Below, piece by piece: positions 9,442 through 18,842 of a stretch of 64,000 nt of DNA (position 1 is its first letter; each line of letters opens with the position of its first letter). Source of the DNA: Flavobacterium sp. SM15 (lineage in GTDB: Bacteria > Bacteroidota > Bacteroidia > Flavobacteriales > Flavobacteriaceae); contig NZ_JAKLTO010000005.1 of assembly GCF_022012335.1 (NCBI RefSeq), positions 216,402-280,401 of the forward strand. Reading direction: 5' to 3'. Made by a program: the position numbers and the translations under genes. The notes under the pieces were generated by a model. That model did not search any database and was not told the DNA's origin. It worked only from the letters and a program-made list of their open reading frames with translations.

Positions 9442-10224
9442 TTATAAATCGTAAAAAATATCGGTTACAAAAACTGCTATAAAGTCGATGATAAACAAAA
9501 GCATCGAAGTATAAACCACTGCCGAATTAGCCGCAAGACCAACTCCAGCTGTACCTTTTTTACAATTATAGCCTTTGTAACAACCAACCAGTCCTATGGC
9601 AAAGCCGAAAAAGAACGACTTAATGGTTGCAGGTATAATGTCTCCAAATTCCAATGCTTCAAAAACCTGATTGAAATATAACTGAAAGGAAACATCTCCT
9701 TTTAAATGTTCTACCAGATAAGATCCGTAAACGGCAATACAGTCTCCCAATATTACCAAAAGCGGAAGCATTAATGTAGTTGCGGCAATTCGTGTAACCA
9801 CCAAATATTTAAAAGGATTGGTTCCGGAAACCTCCATCGCATCGATTTGCTCCGTAACGCGCATGGAGCCTAATTCTGCGCCAATTCCCGAACCGATTCT
9901 TCCGGCACAAATTAAAGCAGTTATTATCGGACCAATTTCTCTAATGATGGAGATGCTTACCATGGAAGGCATCCATGAAACTGCACCAAATTCCTGTAGT
10001 GTGGGGCGCGATTGTAAGGTAAAAACCAAACCAATAATGAATCCTGTAACTGCTACAAGTAAAAGGGAACGGTTCCCCATATTGTAACATTGTCGCAGGA
10101 ACTCTTTAAATTCGAACGGTTGTTTAAAAACTTCTTTAAAGAAACGTGCGGTAAAATAGGACAGATCACCAATTTCAGTTAAAAAGGCTTGGAAAGAATC
10201 ATGTATTTTTAAAATAGCATTCAT
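9442..10224 (-). CDS. MlaE-type permease
   Basis: Inner-membrane permease of the MCE lipid transporter, 260 residues with five to six membrane helices. MlaE hallmarks are visible: REIGPIITALICAGRIGSGIGAEL split over about 110-130, and MRVTEQIDAMEVSGTNP after it (the EQ-AL-box that contacts the ATPase). It is the first gene of the three-gene operon, with a candidate -7 element at 10256-10263. Confidence 0.92.
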   Translation of the reverse strand: MNAILKIHDSFQAFLTEIGDLSYFTARFFKEVFKQPFEFKEFLRQCYNMGNRSLLLVAVTGFIIGLVFTLQSRPTLQEFGAVSWMPSMVSISIIREIGPIITALICAGRIGSGIGAELGSMRVTEQIDAMEVSGTNPFKYLVVTRIAATTLMLPLLVILGDCIAVYGSYLVEHLKGDVSFQLYFNQVFEALEFGDIIPATIKSFFFGFAIGLVGCYKGYNCKKGTAGVGLAANSAVVYTSMLLFIIDFIAVFVTDIFYDL

Positions 10225-10255
10225 GAACTGAATTTATTTTAAGCAAAACAATTAT

Positions 10256-10263
10256 CAAATATA
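10256..10263 (-). promoter_or_regulatory. Candidate -7 element of the MCE operon
   Basis: Minus strand TATATTTG, 31 bases before the permease ATG. No consensus -33 was found. Confidence 0.45.
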
Positions 10264-10307
10264 AGCTTTTTCTGTAAGTTGTTGATTGTTAATGGTGTAA
10301 AAAAAAC

Positions 10308-10335
10308 AATCCGTTCTGTTTTTACAAAACGGATT
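10308..10335 (-). terminator. Terminator of the cupin gene
   Basis: Stem 10308-10318 with 10325-10335 (11 positions, one mismatch), followed on the minus strand by a T-run. Nearly identical to the terminator at 10877-10908. Confidence 0.75.
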
Positions 10336-10367
10336 TAAGCATACTAGTTTTTTCCATTCAAAGGAGG

Positions 10368-10808
10368 TTATTTTTTTGCTTCAGCTGGCATTTTCATTTT
10401 TTTTGCCATTGGGTGTTTAATTTCGGTTACAATCAATCTAGCAGTTGTGCCTCCAACATTTTTAGCCATATGGGTAACGGCTGGGATGTATAAAGCTTCT
10501 CCCGCTTTGATATCTACACTTACAGGAGCTTTGCCTTTGTCTGTGATATCTATCTTTGCATCGGTTAAAGCATAAGCAACATGATTAGGGTGGGTGTGCC
10601 ACGGAATTGTTTCACCAGTAGCAATTTCTACTTCAAGTACTCTTACCTTCTCGTTTTCAAGAACAACTTTTTTATATGCATTTGGAGCAACCTTAATAGG
10701 GTCTTGTCCATACATTGCCGCACTCAACATTAGAAATAATCCAATAAATTGAGTTTTTGAAATTAACTTAATTGTTTTCAGCGTATTTAGTTTAGTGTTG
10801 ATTTCCAA
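10368..10808 (-). CDS. Secreted cupin-domain protein
   Basis: 146 residues: hydrophobic leader to about residue 34 (FIGLFLMLSAAMYGQ), then a single-domain cupin at about 45-130. Cupin motif 1 is recognisable as ETIPWHTHPNHVAYAL and motif 2 around ALYIPAVTHMAKN, which supply His ligands for a metal; the C-terminus is K/M-rich. Role unknown: cupins range from storage to enzymes. The start is TTG at 10806-10808, directly after an in-frame TAA; the first ATG (about residue 27) would remove most of the signal. Monocistronic between two near-identical terminators. Confidence 0.7.
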   Translation of the reverse strand: MEINTKLNTLKTIKLISKTQFIGLFLMLSAAMYGQDPIKVAPNAYKKVVLENEKVRVLEVEIATGETIPWHTHPNHVAYALTDAKIDITDKGKAPVSVDIKAGEALYIPAVTHMAKNVGGTTARLIVTEIKHPMAKKMKMPAEAKK

Positions 10809-10826
10809 TTAAGTGGTATTCGAATA

Positions 10827-10834
10827 CAAATTTA
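10827..10834 (-). promoter_or_regulatory. Candidate -7 element of the cupin gene
   Basis: Minus strand TAAATTTG, 18 bases before the TTG start; no -33 TTG at the usual distance. Confidence 0.42.
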
Positions 10835-10876
10835 CGAACTTAAATCTGTTATATATTGATTATTAAGCGATTAAAA

Positions 10877-10908
10877 AAAATCCGTTCTGCTTTCACAAAA
10901 CGGATTTT
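10877..10908 (-). terminator. Terminator of lpdA
   Basis: Hairpin of about 13 positions per arm (10877-10889 with 10896-10908, one mismatch), with a T-run on the minus strand. The arms are the same as at 10308-10335. Confidence 0.75.
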
Positions 10909-10949
10909 AATATGATCCTGAGAATTTTTTAAGATTCCCTAAATAGTAA

Positions 10950-12338
10950 TTATAAGTGGATTACTTCACCGTATGCATCGGCAACAGCTTCCATAACCGC
11001 TTCACTCATAGTAGGGTGAGGGTGAACAGCTTTTAAAATTTCATGACCTGTGGTTTCTAATTTACGAGCAACAACCGCTTCTGCAATCATGTCAGTTACT
11101 CCGGCACCAATCATATGGCAACCTAACCATTCACCGTATTTTGCATCGAAAATTACTTTCACGAAACCGTCAGGAGTTCCTGCAGCTTTAGCTTTACCGG
11201 AAGCCGAGAATGGGAATTTACCGATTTTCAATTCGTATCCTTTTTCTTTTGCTTGTTTTTCAGTTAAACCAACAGAAGCGATTTCTGGAGTTGCATACGT
11301 ACATCCCGGAATGTTTCCGTAATCTAAAGGCTCAACATGTAAACCTGCGATTTTCTCCACACACAAAATTCCTTCTGCAGAAGCAACGTGTGCCAAAGCC
11401 TGACCTGGAGTTACATCACCAATTGCGTAGTAACCCGGAACGTTGGTTTGGTAGTATGCGTTTACAAGGATTTTATCTCTGTCGGTAGCGATACCTACTT
11501 CTTCCAATCCGATGTTTTCGATGTTTGTTTTGATTCCAACTGCAGAAAGCACGATGTCCGCCTCAAGGATTTCTTCCCCTTTAGCTGTTTTAACCGTAGC
11601 TTTAACGCCTTTTCCTGAAGTATCCACTTTTTCAACAGAAGCATTTGTCATGATATTGATTCCTGCTTTTTTAAGTGAACGCTCAAATTGTTTTGAGATG
11701 TCTTCATCTTCTACAGGAACTACATTTGGCATGAATTCAACGATAGTAACTTCAGTTCCCATTGCGTTGTAGAAATGTGCAAATTCCACTCCGATTGCTC
11801 CTGAACCTACTACGATCATTTTCTTAGGTTGCTCCGGTAAAACCATAGCTTGTCTGTATCCGATAACTTTTTTACCGTCTTGAGGTAAGTTTGGCAATTC
11901 TCTTGAGCGGGCACCGGTTGCGATGATGATATTATCAGCTGAGTATTCCGTTACTTTTCCGTCTTTATCGGTTACGTCAACTTTTTTGCCTGGTTTTACT
12001 TTTCCAAATCCGTCGATAACGTCGATTTTGTTTTTCTTCATTAAGAATTGAACACCTTTGCTCATTCCTTCAGCTACACCGCGCGAACGTGCGATAACAG
12101 CTCCAAAATCTTTATCTACGTTTTCTACTTTCAAACCATAGTCGGAAGCATGTTTTAGGTAATCAAAAACCTGAGCCGATTTTAATAAGGCTTTCGTTGG
12201 AATACATCCCCAGTTAAGGCAGATTCCTCCAAGGTTTTCTTTTTCGATAACGGCTACTTTAAAGCCTAATTGTGACGCTCTGATGGCAGTTACGTAACCT
12301 CCAGGACCACTTCCTAAAACAATAACATCGTATTTCAT
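10950..12338 (-). CDS. lpdA: Dihydrolipoyl dehydrogenase (E3)
   Basis: FAD- and NAD-dependent E3 subunit of 2-oxo acid dehydrogenase complexes or the glycine cleavage system. 462 residues, the normal length. FAD-binding GSGPGG near 9-14, the redox-active disulfide in GGICLNWGC (C40/C45), the NAD-binding GSGAIGVEF near 180, and the C-terminal HPHPTMSE with the catalytic histidine are present. No E1 or E2 genes are adjacent, so it probably serves several complexes. It has its own terminator. Confidence 0.95.
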   Translation of the reverse strand: MKYDVIVLGSGPGGYVTAIRASQLGFKVAVIEKENLGGICLNWGCIPTKALLKSAQVFDYLKHASDYGLKVENVDKDFGAVIARSRGVAEGMSKGVQFLMKKNKIDVIDGFGKVKPGKKVDVTDKDGKVTEYSADNIIIATGARSRELPNLPQDGKKVIGYRQAMVLPEQPKKMIVVGSGAIGVEFAHFYNAMGTEVTIVEFMPNVVPVEDEDISKQFERSLKKAGINIMTNASVEKVDTSGKGVKATVKTAKGEEILEADIVLSAVGIKTNIENIGLEEVGIATDRDKILVNAYYQTNVPGYYAIGDVTPGQALAHVASAEGILCVEKIAGLHVEPLDYGNIPGCTYATPEIASVGLTEKQAKEKGYELKIGKFPFSASGKAKAAGTPDGFVKVIFDAKYGEWLGCHMIGAGVTDMIAEAVVARKLETTGHEILKAVHPHPTMSEAVMEAVADAYGEVIHL

Positions 12339-12479
12339 TAGTCTAATTTTTTTAAATTAAGTTGAAAATTAATGCCTTAAAGGATTAAAATTCTAAAAAA
12401 TTCGGTTTAATTTCAGCGTACGAAAATAGGGATTATTTTTTAAACCCCATATCAGAACAGCTACTTTCCTTGTGTGATT

Positions 12480-13466
12480 TTAGAATCTTATGTTTATTCC
12501 TATCACATTTGTATTGTTAATCCTATTTAAGCTAAAGTTAGTTTTGTATTTTGCTTTTTTTCTGTCATCCATACCCGATAGAGGTTCTTTTTTTATAATA
12601 CGTCTGTTAGCTATGTTTTTTCCCATTACATAACCAATTAAAATTGCAACAGGATAATCGGAAGCCCAATGCACTTTATTGCTTATCATATTAAAAGCCA
12701 ATATTCCCCCTACAGTATAGCCTACAGGTTTAATCCATTTGATTTCGGGATAATTAATGCTGATAATTGTAATTGTTGCCATATAAGTTGCTAAATGACC
12801 GGAAGGCATGGCATCATAATTTGGGGTTTGGTCCTGAAAGGCATTAAAACTGGGAAACGGACTCCATTGACCACCCTCTTTTGTGGCAGACCTCGGACTT
12901 TGGCGACCCGTAATCCTTTTGATGGTTTGTGTGGTTATTCCAACGGAAAGCAAAACTTCCAGTAGTTCATTGGAGGTGTTTAAAGCTCTGTAATCGTCCG
13001 GGCCGCTTTTTCCAATGGTATAGAAAAGACCGCTAAGAAGTAATGTTGTTCCTCCATTCCCAATGTAATAAACGGCGGAGGGAATGTTTTTAGGGATTAT
13101 CCGTAAACCAAGGAAGCTGTCATATTGCGCATCTTCATCCCAACTGCCCAGTTGATTTCCAAAGTTATTAGCACTATTTAGTATTCTTTGGTCGTATGGT
13201 ATGAGCAGTAATGTGGAACCAATAGCTATGGCATCCCATTTCAGATTTTCCTTCTGAATTGTGAATTTTCCCAATTCAACAAGGTCTTTTGGAATGTATC
13301 GGAAAACATCCTTCAATTTTGGTTTTGCATATCCGTAGGCAACCGTTTCATTTATTTTGTAATATCGAATAGCATTTAAAGTTGTGTCCGTAATAATCTC
13401 TTGAGCAACAGTATAAGTAGATGTCAGCAGCAACAGTAATATGTTATATTTTGTGAAGTCGTACAT
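12480..13466 (-). CDS. Periplasmic/membrane PAP2 phosphatase
   Basis: With the ATG at 13466 (preferred over a TTG five codons earlier) the product is 328 residues with a cleavable signal ending TYTVAQ. The PAP2 catalytic signature is present: KRITGRQSPR, then MPSGHLAT with the first catalytic His, and VHWASDYP with the second. These enzymes remove phosphate from lipid phosphates or related molecules at the periplasmic face. The first about 130 residues are an extra domain with no family I recognise. Monocistronic; probable lipid A or undecaprenyl-type substrate is inference only. Confidence 0.8.
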   Translation of the reverse strand: MYDFTKYNILLLLLTSTYTVAQEIITDTTLNAIRYYKINETVAYGYAKPKLKDVFRYIPKDLVELGKFTIQKENLKWDAIAIGSTLLLIPYDQRILNSANNFGNQLGSWDEDAQYDSFLGLRIIPKNIPSAVYYIGNGGTTLLLSGLFYTIGKSGPDDYRALNTSNELLEVLLSVGITTQTIKRITGRQSPRSATKEGGQWSPFPSFNAFQDQTPNYDAMPSGHLATYMATITIISINYPEIKWIKPVGYTVGGILAFNMISNKVHWASDYPVAILIGYVMGKNIANRRIIKKEPLSGMDDRKKAKYKTNFSLNRINNTNVIGINIRF

Positions 13467-13581
13467 GCTTAAAGTATTCAAAAAGAATAAGTTAAGTTAC
13501 GAATGTTATTTCTGATAAAAAACTGTTACTGCTTTCGAAGTGTTTATTTCCTTAAAATATTAATGTTTTGCCGGTGGTAAG

Positions 13582-15330
13582 CTAGTTTTCCACGGCAAAT
13601 TGGGATTCGTATAAATTCTTGTAATAGCCTTCCGCTTTTGCAATGAGTTCATAATGTTTGCCTTCTTCCACAATCTGTCCTTTGTCCATCACGATGATTT
13701 TGTCCGCATTGATAACAGTAGCCAAGCGGTGTGCAATTACGATAGAGGTTCTTCCTTTTGTGATGGTTTCAGTTGCTTTTTGAATTAATTCTTCCGAATA
13801 AGTGTCAATTGATGAAGTAGCCTCGTCTAAAATCAATATACTTGGGTTGCTTACAAAGGCTCTTAAAAACGCAATCAATTGTCGTTGTCCTGATGAGAGC
13901 ATTACACCACGTTCTTTTACGTTGTAATCATAATCGTTTGGTAAGCTCATGATAAAATCATGTACACCAATTTTCTTTGCAGCATCAATTACTTGGTCGC
14001 GTGTTATTTCTGGATTGTTAAGGGTAATGTTGTTCAGAATTGTATCTGCGAAAAGGAATACGTCTTGTAAAACAATGGCAATTTGCCTGCGAAGACTATC
14101 CAGATCGTAATCGTTTATGTTGGTTTGGTCTATTAAAATGTTACCGCTGTCAATCTCATAAAAACGATTCAGAAGATTAATAATGGTCGATTTTCCAGCT
14201 CCGGTTGCTCCAACAATCGCAATAGTTTCACCTGCATTAATTTTCAGGTTGATGCCTTTTAAAACTTCCTCACCTTTGATATAGCTAAAACGAACATTGT
14301 CCAAAAGCAAGTCACCTTTAAAATGTCCGGGAATTACCGTTCCGGATTCCTGAACCTGTTCTTCTTTATCCAAAACCTCAAAAACGCGCTCCGCTGCAAT
14401 AATTCCCATTTGCATCACATTGAACTTATCCGCAATTTGTCGTAAAGGGTTGAACAACATTCCAATAAGCATGGTGTAAGCGAATAAATCTCCAAAAGAG
14501 GTCATGGTGTCACCGTTCATAATGTTCCAGCCTCCGTACCAAACCACTAAACCTAACGTTAACGAGGATAAGATATCAGCAATAGGGAAGAAGATAGAGT
14601 TGTATAAAATATTTTTAAGCCATGCTTTGTTGTGAAGGCGGTTAATTTCTTTGAATTTTTCAAGTTCGATGTCTTCACGGTTGAACAATTGTACGATTTT
14701 CATACCCGTAACACGTTCCTGTACAAAAGTGTTCAGTGCCGCAACCTGGTTACGAACTTCTTCGAAAGCGACTTTCATTTTTTTCTGAAAGATTCTTGTG
14801 GCGTAAACTAAAATCGGCATTCCTAAAACTACGATACAGCTCAATTTCCAGTTCATGTAAAACATGATTCCCATAACCACAACCATTTTCATCAGATCAC
14901 TGATAATCATGAATAATCCCTGACTGAAAATACTGGCGATGGACTCGATATCGGTTACCGAACGGGTTACTAATTTTCCAACAGGCTCGTGATCGAAATA
15001 CTTCATTCGGAACTTTGTAATATGGCTGAAGAGTTTTTCGCGAATATCTTTTACAATGTCCTGACCAAGCCAACTTGCCCAATAGGTAAAATAAAACTGA
15101 GACCCAACTTCAAGTAAAAGAACAAATCCCATTATTCCAATATAGTATAAAAGACCTGCTTTATCGTGTGTTTTTAAGTAACCGTCTACAGTTTCTTTTA
15201 GTAAATAGGGGCGAAGTGCCGCAAAAACGGACAGTGTAATTGCAAAAACAACCACCATGTAAAGCCTTGATTTGTAAGGTTTCGCATAGTGCATTACTTT
15301 TTTGAGCGATATGGATTGAAGGGCTTTCAT
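13582..15330 (-). CDS. ABC exporter, fused permease-ATPase
   Basis: 582-residue half-transporter: six membrane helices in residues 1-310 and an ATPase domain in 340-575. Walker A GATGAGKS, Q-loop VLQDVFLF, signature LSSGQRQL, Walker B ILILDEATSSID and H-loop IAHRLAT are all intact, with the catalytic glutamate present, so a homodimer could work. The family (MsbA/MdlB type) exports lipids or drugs; the substrate is not deducible. Its ATG overlaps the truA stop by one base (TAATG), giving tight coupling. Confidence 0.9.
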   Translation of the reverse strand: MKALQSISLKKVMHYAKPYKSRLYMVVVFAITLSVFAALRPYLLKETVDGYLKTHDKAGLLYYIGIMGFVLLLEVGSQFYFTYWASWLGQDIVKDIREKLFSHITKFRMKYFDHEPVGKLVTRSVTDIESIASIFSQGLFMIISDLMKMVVVMGIMFYMNWKLSCIVVLGMPILVYATRIFQKKMKVAFEEVRNQVAALNTFVQERVTGMKIVQLFNREDIELEKFKEINRLHNKAWLKNILYNSIFFPIADILSSLTLGLVVWYGGWNIMNGDTMTSFGDLFAYTMLIGMLFNPLRQIADKFNVMQMGIIAAERVFEVLDKEEQVQESGTVIPGHFKGDLLLDNVRFSYIKGEEVLKGINLKINAGETIAIVGATGAGKSTIINLLNRFYEIDSGNILIDQTNINDYDLDSLRRQIAIVLQDVFLFADTILNNITLNNPEITRDQVIDAAKKIGVHDFIMSLPNDYDYNVKERGVMLSSGQRQLIAFLRAFVSNPSILILDEATSSIDTYSEELIQKATETITKGRTSIVIAHRLATVINADKIIVMDKGQIVEEGKHYELIAKAEGYYKNLYESQFAVEN

Positions 15331-16073
15331 TAGTGCTTGTGAAGATACGGATAAATTACTTTGGTTAAATACAAACCGTGGGCTGGAACCGAAAATCCTG
15401 CATTTCCTCTGTTTTTACTTTCGATGATTTTTCGGAAATCATCTTGAGAAATTTTACCTAAACCAACTCCAATAAGTGTTCCCACGATGGCACGTACCAT
15501 ATTTCTCAGAAAACGATCAGCTGAAATTGTAAAAACAAGCTGTGTTCCGTTTTGCTGCCAATTCGCTTCTTTGATAACACAATTAAAGGTTCTAACATCG
15601 GTATGTACTTTTGAAAAGCATTCAAAATCAGTGTATTCAAAAAGGATTTTTGCGGCTTCATTCATTTTTTTTACATCAAGCGGATGAAAATGATACCAAC
15701 TTCCTTCATGATCAAAAGCGTCTTTGAAAGTATGGATGTGGTATTCGTAGGTGCGGCTTGTTGCATCAAAACGGGCATGGGCTTCTTCGTGTAAAGGAAT
15801 CAAGCGGTAAACCACGATATCTTTTGGTAAAAAAGAGTTTAGCTTTTGAGTCCAATAACCGGAATCAAGGTTTTCTTCGTAGTTGAAATGGGCATACATC
15901 TGTTTGGCGTGCACCCCGGTATCGGTTCTTCCTGCCCCAACAACATCAATCTCTTTTTTTAGTAAAGTGGATAGTGCTTTGTTCAGGGTTTCCTGTACAG
16001 ATGCTGACTGTGGCTGATATTGCCAACCGTGGTAATTTTTTCCGTTGTATGCGAATTCGATGAAGTATCTCAA
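15330..16073 (-). CDS. truA: tRNA pseudouridine synthase A
   Basis: Makes pseudouridine at positions 38-40 of the tRNA anticodon arm. 247 residues; catalytic aspartate in GAGRTDTGVHA (D51), and the RFLRNMVRAIVG motif near 190. The start codon is TTG at 16071-16073: the protein begins MRYFIEFAYNGKNYHGWQ exactly where family members begin, and no ATG is available nearby. Followed by the ABC exporter with a one-base overlap. A -7-like element lies upstream (16105-16112). Confidence 0.93.
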   Translation of the reverse strand: MRYFIEFAYNGKNYHGWQYQPQSASVQETLNKALSTLLKKEIDVVGAGRTDTGVHAKQMYAHFNYEENLDSGYWTQKLNSFLPKDIVVYRLIPLHEEAHARFDATSRTYEYHIHTFKDAFDHEGSWYHFHPLDVKKMNEAAKILFEYTDFECFSKVHTDVRTFNCVIKEANWQQNGTQLVFTISADRFLRNMVRAIVGTLIGVGLGKISQDDFRKIIESKNRGNAGFSVPAHGLYLTKVIYPYLHKH

Positions 16074-16104
16074 GGTAATTAAAGCTCAAAAGTTTTAAGA
16101 AAAG

Positions 16105-16112
16105 CAAAGTTA
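16105..16112 (-). promoter_or_regulatory. Candidate -7 element of the truA operon
   Basis: Minus strand TAACTTTG, 31 bases before the TTG start of truA. Confidence 0.45.
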
Positions 16113-16273
16113 CGAAGTTTTTATGTTGTGAAAAGGTTAAAGTTGTAAGGGAAAAAGGAAAAGAAGCGATAAGCAAGAAGAAGAGTAGTGTGTTAAATTA
16201 AGAATGGCTGTTGAATTTAGAGTTCTTTTAAAAAATGAAAGTATCTTAGCAGTTCATTATCTTCAGTAAATCA

Positions 16274-16771
16274 ATGAAAAAAATCCTTCTCCTTTCCGAT
16301 ACGCACAGTCATATAGACGATACCATTCTAAAATATGTTAAACTTGCTGATGAAGTGTGGCATGCCGGAGACATTGGCGATTTATCCGTAACCGATACCC
16401 TAAAAAAACTAAAACCCTTGCGTGCCGTTTATGGTAATATTGACGACGGAAAAGCGCGTTTGGAATTCCCCTTGCACAATCGTTTTATGTGTGAAGAAGT
16501 TGATGTTTGGATCACCCATATTGGTGGGTATCCCGGAAAATACAATCAGGAAATTAGAGCAGAAATAAAACAAAATCCTCCAAAAATTTTCATTTGCGGA
16601 CATTCCCATATATTAAAAGTTCAGTTCGATAAAGAGTTGAACTTGTTACACATGAATCCTGGCGCAGCTGGAAAACATGGCTTTCATCAGGTGCGTACGA
16701 TGCTTCAGTTTGAGATTGATGGCGATAAAATTCAGAATTTAAACATTGTGGAACTGGGAGCCCGAGTTTGA
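16274..16771 (+). CDS. YfcE/MJ0936-type metallophosphoesterase
   Basis: 165-residue calcineurin-like phosphodiesterase. The dimetal ligands are visible in order: LSDTHSH (D8, H10), WHAGDIGD, VYGNIDD, THIGGYPGK and ICGHSH. Proteins of this size hydrolyse simple phosphodiesters in vitro; the physiological substrate is unknown. The last 33 bases overlap the 3' end of the histidine kinase gene on the other strand. Confidence 0.85.
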   Translation: MKKILLLSDTHSHIDDTILKYVKLADEVWHAGDIGDLSVTDTLKKLKPLRAVYGNIDDGKARLEFPLHNRFMCEEVDVWITHIGGYPGKYNQEIRAEIKQNPPKIFICGHSHILKVQFDKELNLLHMNPGAAGKHGFHQVRTMLQFEIDGDKIQNLNIVELGARV

Positions 16772-18526
16772 TTTGGCGTCCGGAATTTCCACTTTTATAT
16801 AAATTAAAGTACCTGCATTTTCTTTAGAATTTATCACGATGCTTCCGTTCATGTTTTTAATTCGCGCCTTAATTTGTGAAAGCCCGAATCCGTCTGCATG
16901 TTTGCCGTCTTTGTTTTTGAACCCAATTCCGTTATCCTCAATATTGATGGAAAGCTGACGCTGATTTTTATCTATTGTTAAAGAAGCTTCAGAAGCGTTA
17001 CTGTGTTTGATGATGTTGTTGAAAAGCTCGGCAACGATAAAATATAATTTCATTTCAAATTCACTTTGAAAACGTACTTCTTCTTTTATAAAGTTGTTGA
17101 AATTGAACTGAATAAGCGTGTTGGAATTCTTCTCGCATAAATCTTCAAAAGCAGCTACTAATCCAAGTTTTTCCAAAACCGGCGGAATTAAATCGTGGGA
17201 AAGATCGCGAACTTTGTCATGAGCTTCTTTTAAGATGTTTTTTGTCTTTTTAAGTTCGTCTTTCATATCAGGATAAGTAGCTTCAAATGCAGAAATATGC
17301 AATCCTGCCGATGATAATAAAGCACTTATGTTATCGTGAAGTACCCCAGAGAGGCGTTTACGTTCTTCTTCCTGACCGTCTATAGTTGCGTTAATTAAGT
17401 TTTGCTGAACCTTTTGGGTAACATCTTTCAGTTTGTTTTTTTGTTTCAGTTTTAAATTTTGGTAAAAGAAGTAAAACAAAACGCCGGCAAACAATAAAAG
17501 TGACAAGAGAATATACATCAATTTTTCGCTTTTGCGCTGCTTGACTTTTAATTGTGCTTCTTTTTGGTCATATTCTTCTTCAATTTTATCTACCTCATAT
17601 TTTGCTTTGATGTTTTTGACTTCTTCATTAATCCGTGAATTAAAATTATCTTCAACGTACTGTAAATAAACATTAAGATGTTCATTTGCTTTTTTGTAAT
17701 TACCTATTTGTTCGAATGCATAATTTAAATTAAGGTGATAGGTGGCTATTTCTTCATTTATAGGAGTATCTTCAAAACCTTTAATAAGCTCCTCATGTAT
17801 TTTTATTGCTTTTCTATAGTCTTTTTCATTAAGAAGATAAAACAATGCTAAATTACCTTTAGTAGTGGTAATCATCCTGATGGATTTTGATTTTTCGGCG
17901 TAAACTAAAGCTGTGTCTAAATATTTTTTACCAATATCATACTCTTTAATTGAAAAGTGAAAACCATAATATAAATTAAAAGCATCACTTATTTTGTGAT
18001 AGTTGTTTAGTTTTTTTGATTCTTTTAAATTTGGTTCTAAATAACGATATACACTATCTTTATTACCTAATCTATGATAAGATTCTAGTATTTCTTCTAA
18101 TAGATACCCTTTAACAGTATCGTTCTCTTTCACATAATTTTTTAAAGCCTTTTTTGAAACAGAGATGGCCTCACTATATAGGCCAAAATGCCTGTAGGTG
18201 TTTGAAATCTCATTGGCAAGTAGTGATTTGTTTTGATTGCTTCCTTTTTTGTCTAATACAGCCTTCGCGTCATAAAGTAATTTTAAAGCCTTTTCATGTT
18301 CATTAAGTTGATAGTTATAGATTCTTGCTTTTTTACAAATATAGTTTGTGTAATTAGCAATATCTCTCATTTTAGATGAATAGTCTATTTTTTTATTGCA
18401 ATACTGTAAGGCTTTAACAATCTTTTTTTTCTCTACATAGTAACTTACAGAATCTCTCACGGTCTTTTGTTGCGAAAAAACCGTGAAAGAAAATAATAGA
18501 ATTGGTATTAAGAGATTTTTTTTCAA
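16739..18526 (-). CDS. TPR-containing sensor histidine kinase (HisKA_3/NarL class)
   Basis: 595 residues: signal peptide (1-18, ending TVFSQQ), a periplasmic helical region with TPR-like repeats to about 310, a membrane helix at about 336-355, a HisKA_3 dimerisation domain with the phospho-acceptor in SGVLHDNIS (H397), and an HATPase domain (NNIIKHSNASEA, then DNGIGFKN and GFGLSQI). It belongs to the class that pairs with LuxR-type regulators. Third gene after a response regulator and a 93-residue protein, 12 bases from the latter. The periplasmic TPR region presumably senses a protein or peptide, which is inference. Confidence 0.88.
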   Translation of the reverse strand: MKKNLLIPILLFSFTVFSQQKTVRDSVSYYVEKKKIVKALQYCNKKIDYSSKMRDIANYTNYICKKARIYNYQLNEHEKALKLLYDAKAVLDKKGSNQNKSLLANEISNTYRHFGLYSEAISVSKKALKNYVKENDTVKGYLLEEILESYHRLGNKDSVYRYLEPNLKESKKLNNYHKISDAFNLYYGFHFSIKEYDIGKKYLDTALVYAEKSKSIRMITTTKGNLALFYLLNEKDYRKAIKIHEELIKGFEDTPINEEIATYHLNLNYAFEQIGNYKKANEHLNVYLQYVEDNFNSRINEEVKNIKAKYEVDKIEEEYDQKEAQLKVKQRKSEKLMYILLSLLLFAGVLFYFFYQNLKLKQKNKLKDVTQKVQQNLINATIDGQEEERKRLSGVLHDNISALLSSAGLHISAFEATYPDMKDELKKTKNILKEAHDKVRDLSHDLIPPVLEKLGLVAAFEDLCEKNSNTLIQFNFNNFIKEEVRFQSEFEMKLYFIVAELFNNIIKHSNASEASLTIDKNQRQLSINIEDNGIGFKNKDGKHADGFGLSQIKARIKNMNGSIVINSKENAGTLIYIKVEIPDAKSNSGSQFHNV

Positions 18527-18538
18527 TACTTAAACTGA

Positions 18539-18820
18539 TTAGACCTGGACGTATGTCCTTGGTTTTGAGGTTGTAACACCATTTAGTTTTTGTTCAAATG
18601 TAATATCTAATAAATTATTATAGATGCTGTAACCTTCTGTATAAGATACAAATACTCCAGAAGGTTGGCTTTGACCTGAATTTAATTGAACAGTAACAAA
18701 ATTTTTGTTTTTTGTAGCGTCATAGCTAAGGCTGTAGTTGCTGTTGTTTGGAATTGAAAAGGTAAGGTCAAAATCAGTAGCTCCTGTTTGTTGAAGAGAA
18801 AAAGTTTGTACTAGGATCAT
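18539..18820 (-). CDS. 93-residue protein between response regulator and kinase, unknown
   Basis: Starts at an ATG 22 bases after the regulator stop and ends 12 bases before the kinase start, so it lies within a two-component operon. No signal peptide, membrane segment or cysteine. Composition is S/T/N/Q-rich with alternating polar and hydrophobic residues (FDLTFSIPNNSNYSLSYD), which suggests a small all-beta fold. I do not recognise the family. Its position suggests a role in the signalling pathway as a modulator or output, but nothing in the sequence proves it. Confidence 0.65.
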   Translation of the reverse strand: MILVQTFSLQQTGATDFDLTFSIPNNSNYSLSYDATKNKNFVTVQLNSGQSQPSGVFVSYTEGYSIYNNLLDITFEQKLNGVTTSKPRTYVQV

Positions 18821-18842
18821 ATTTTTTGTTTTTTAGGTTAAT

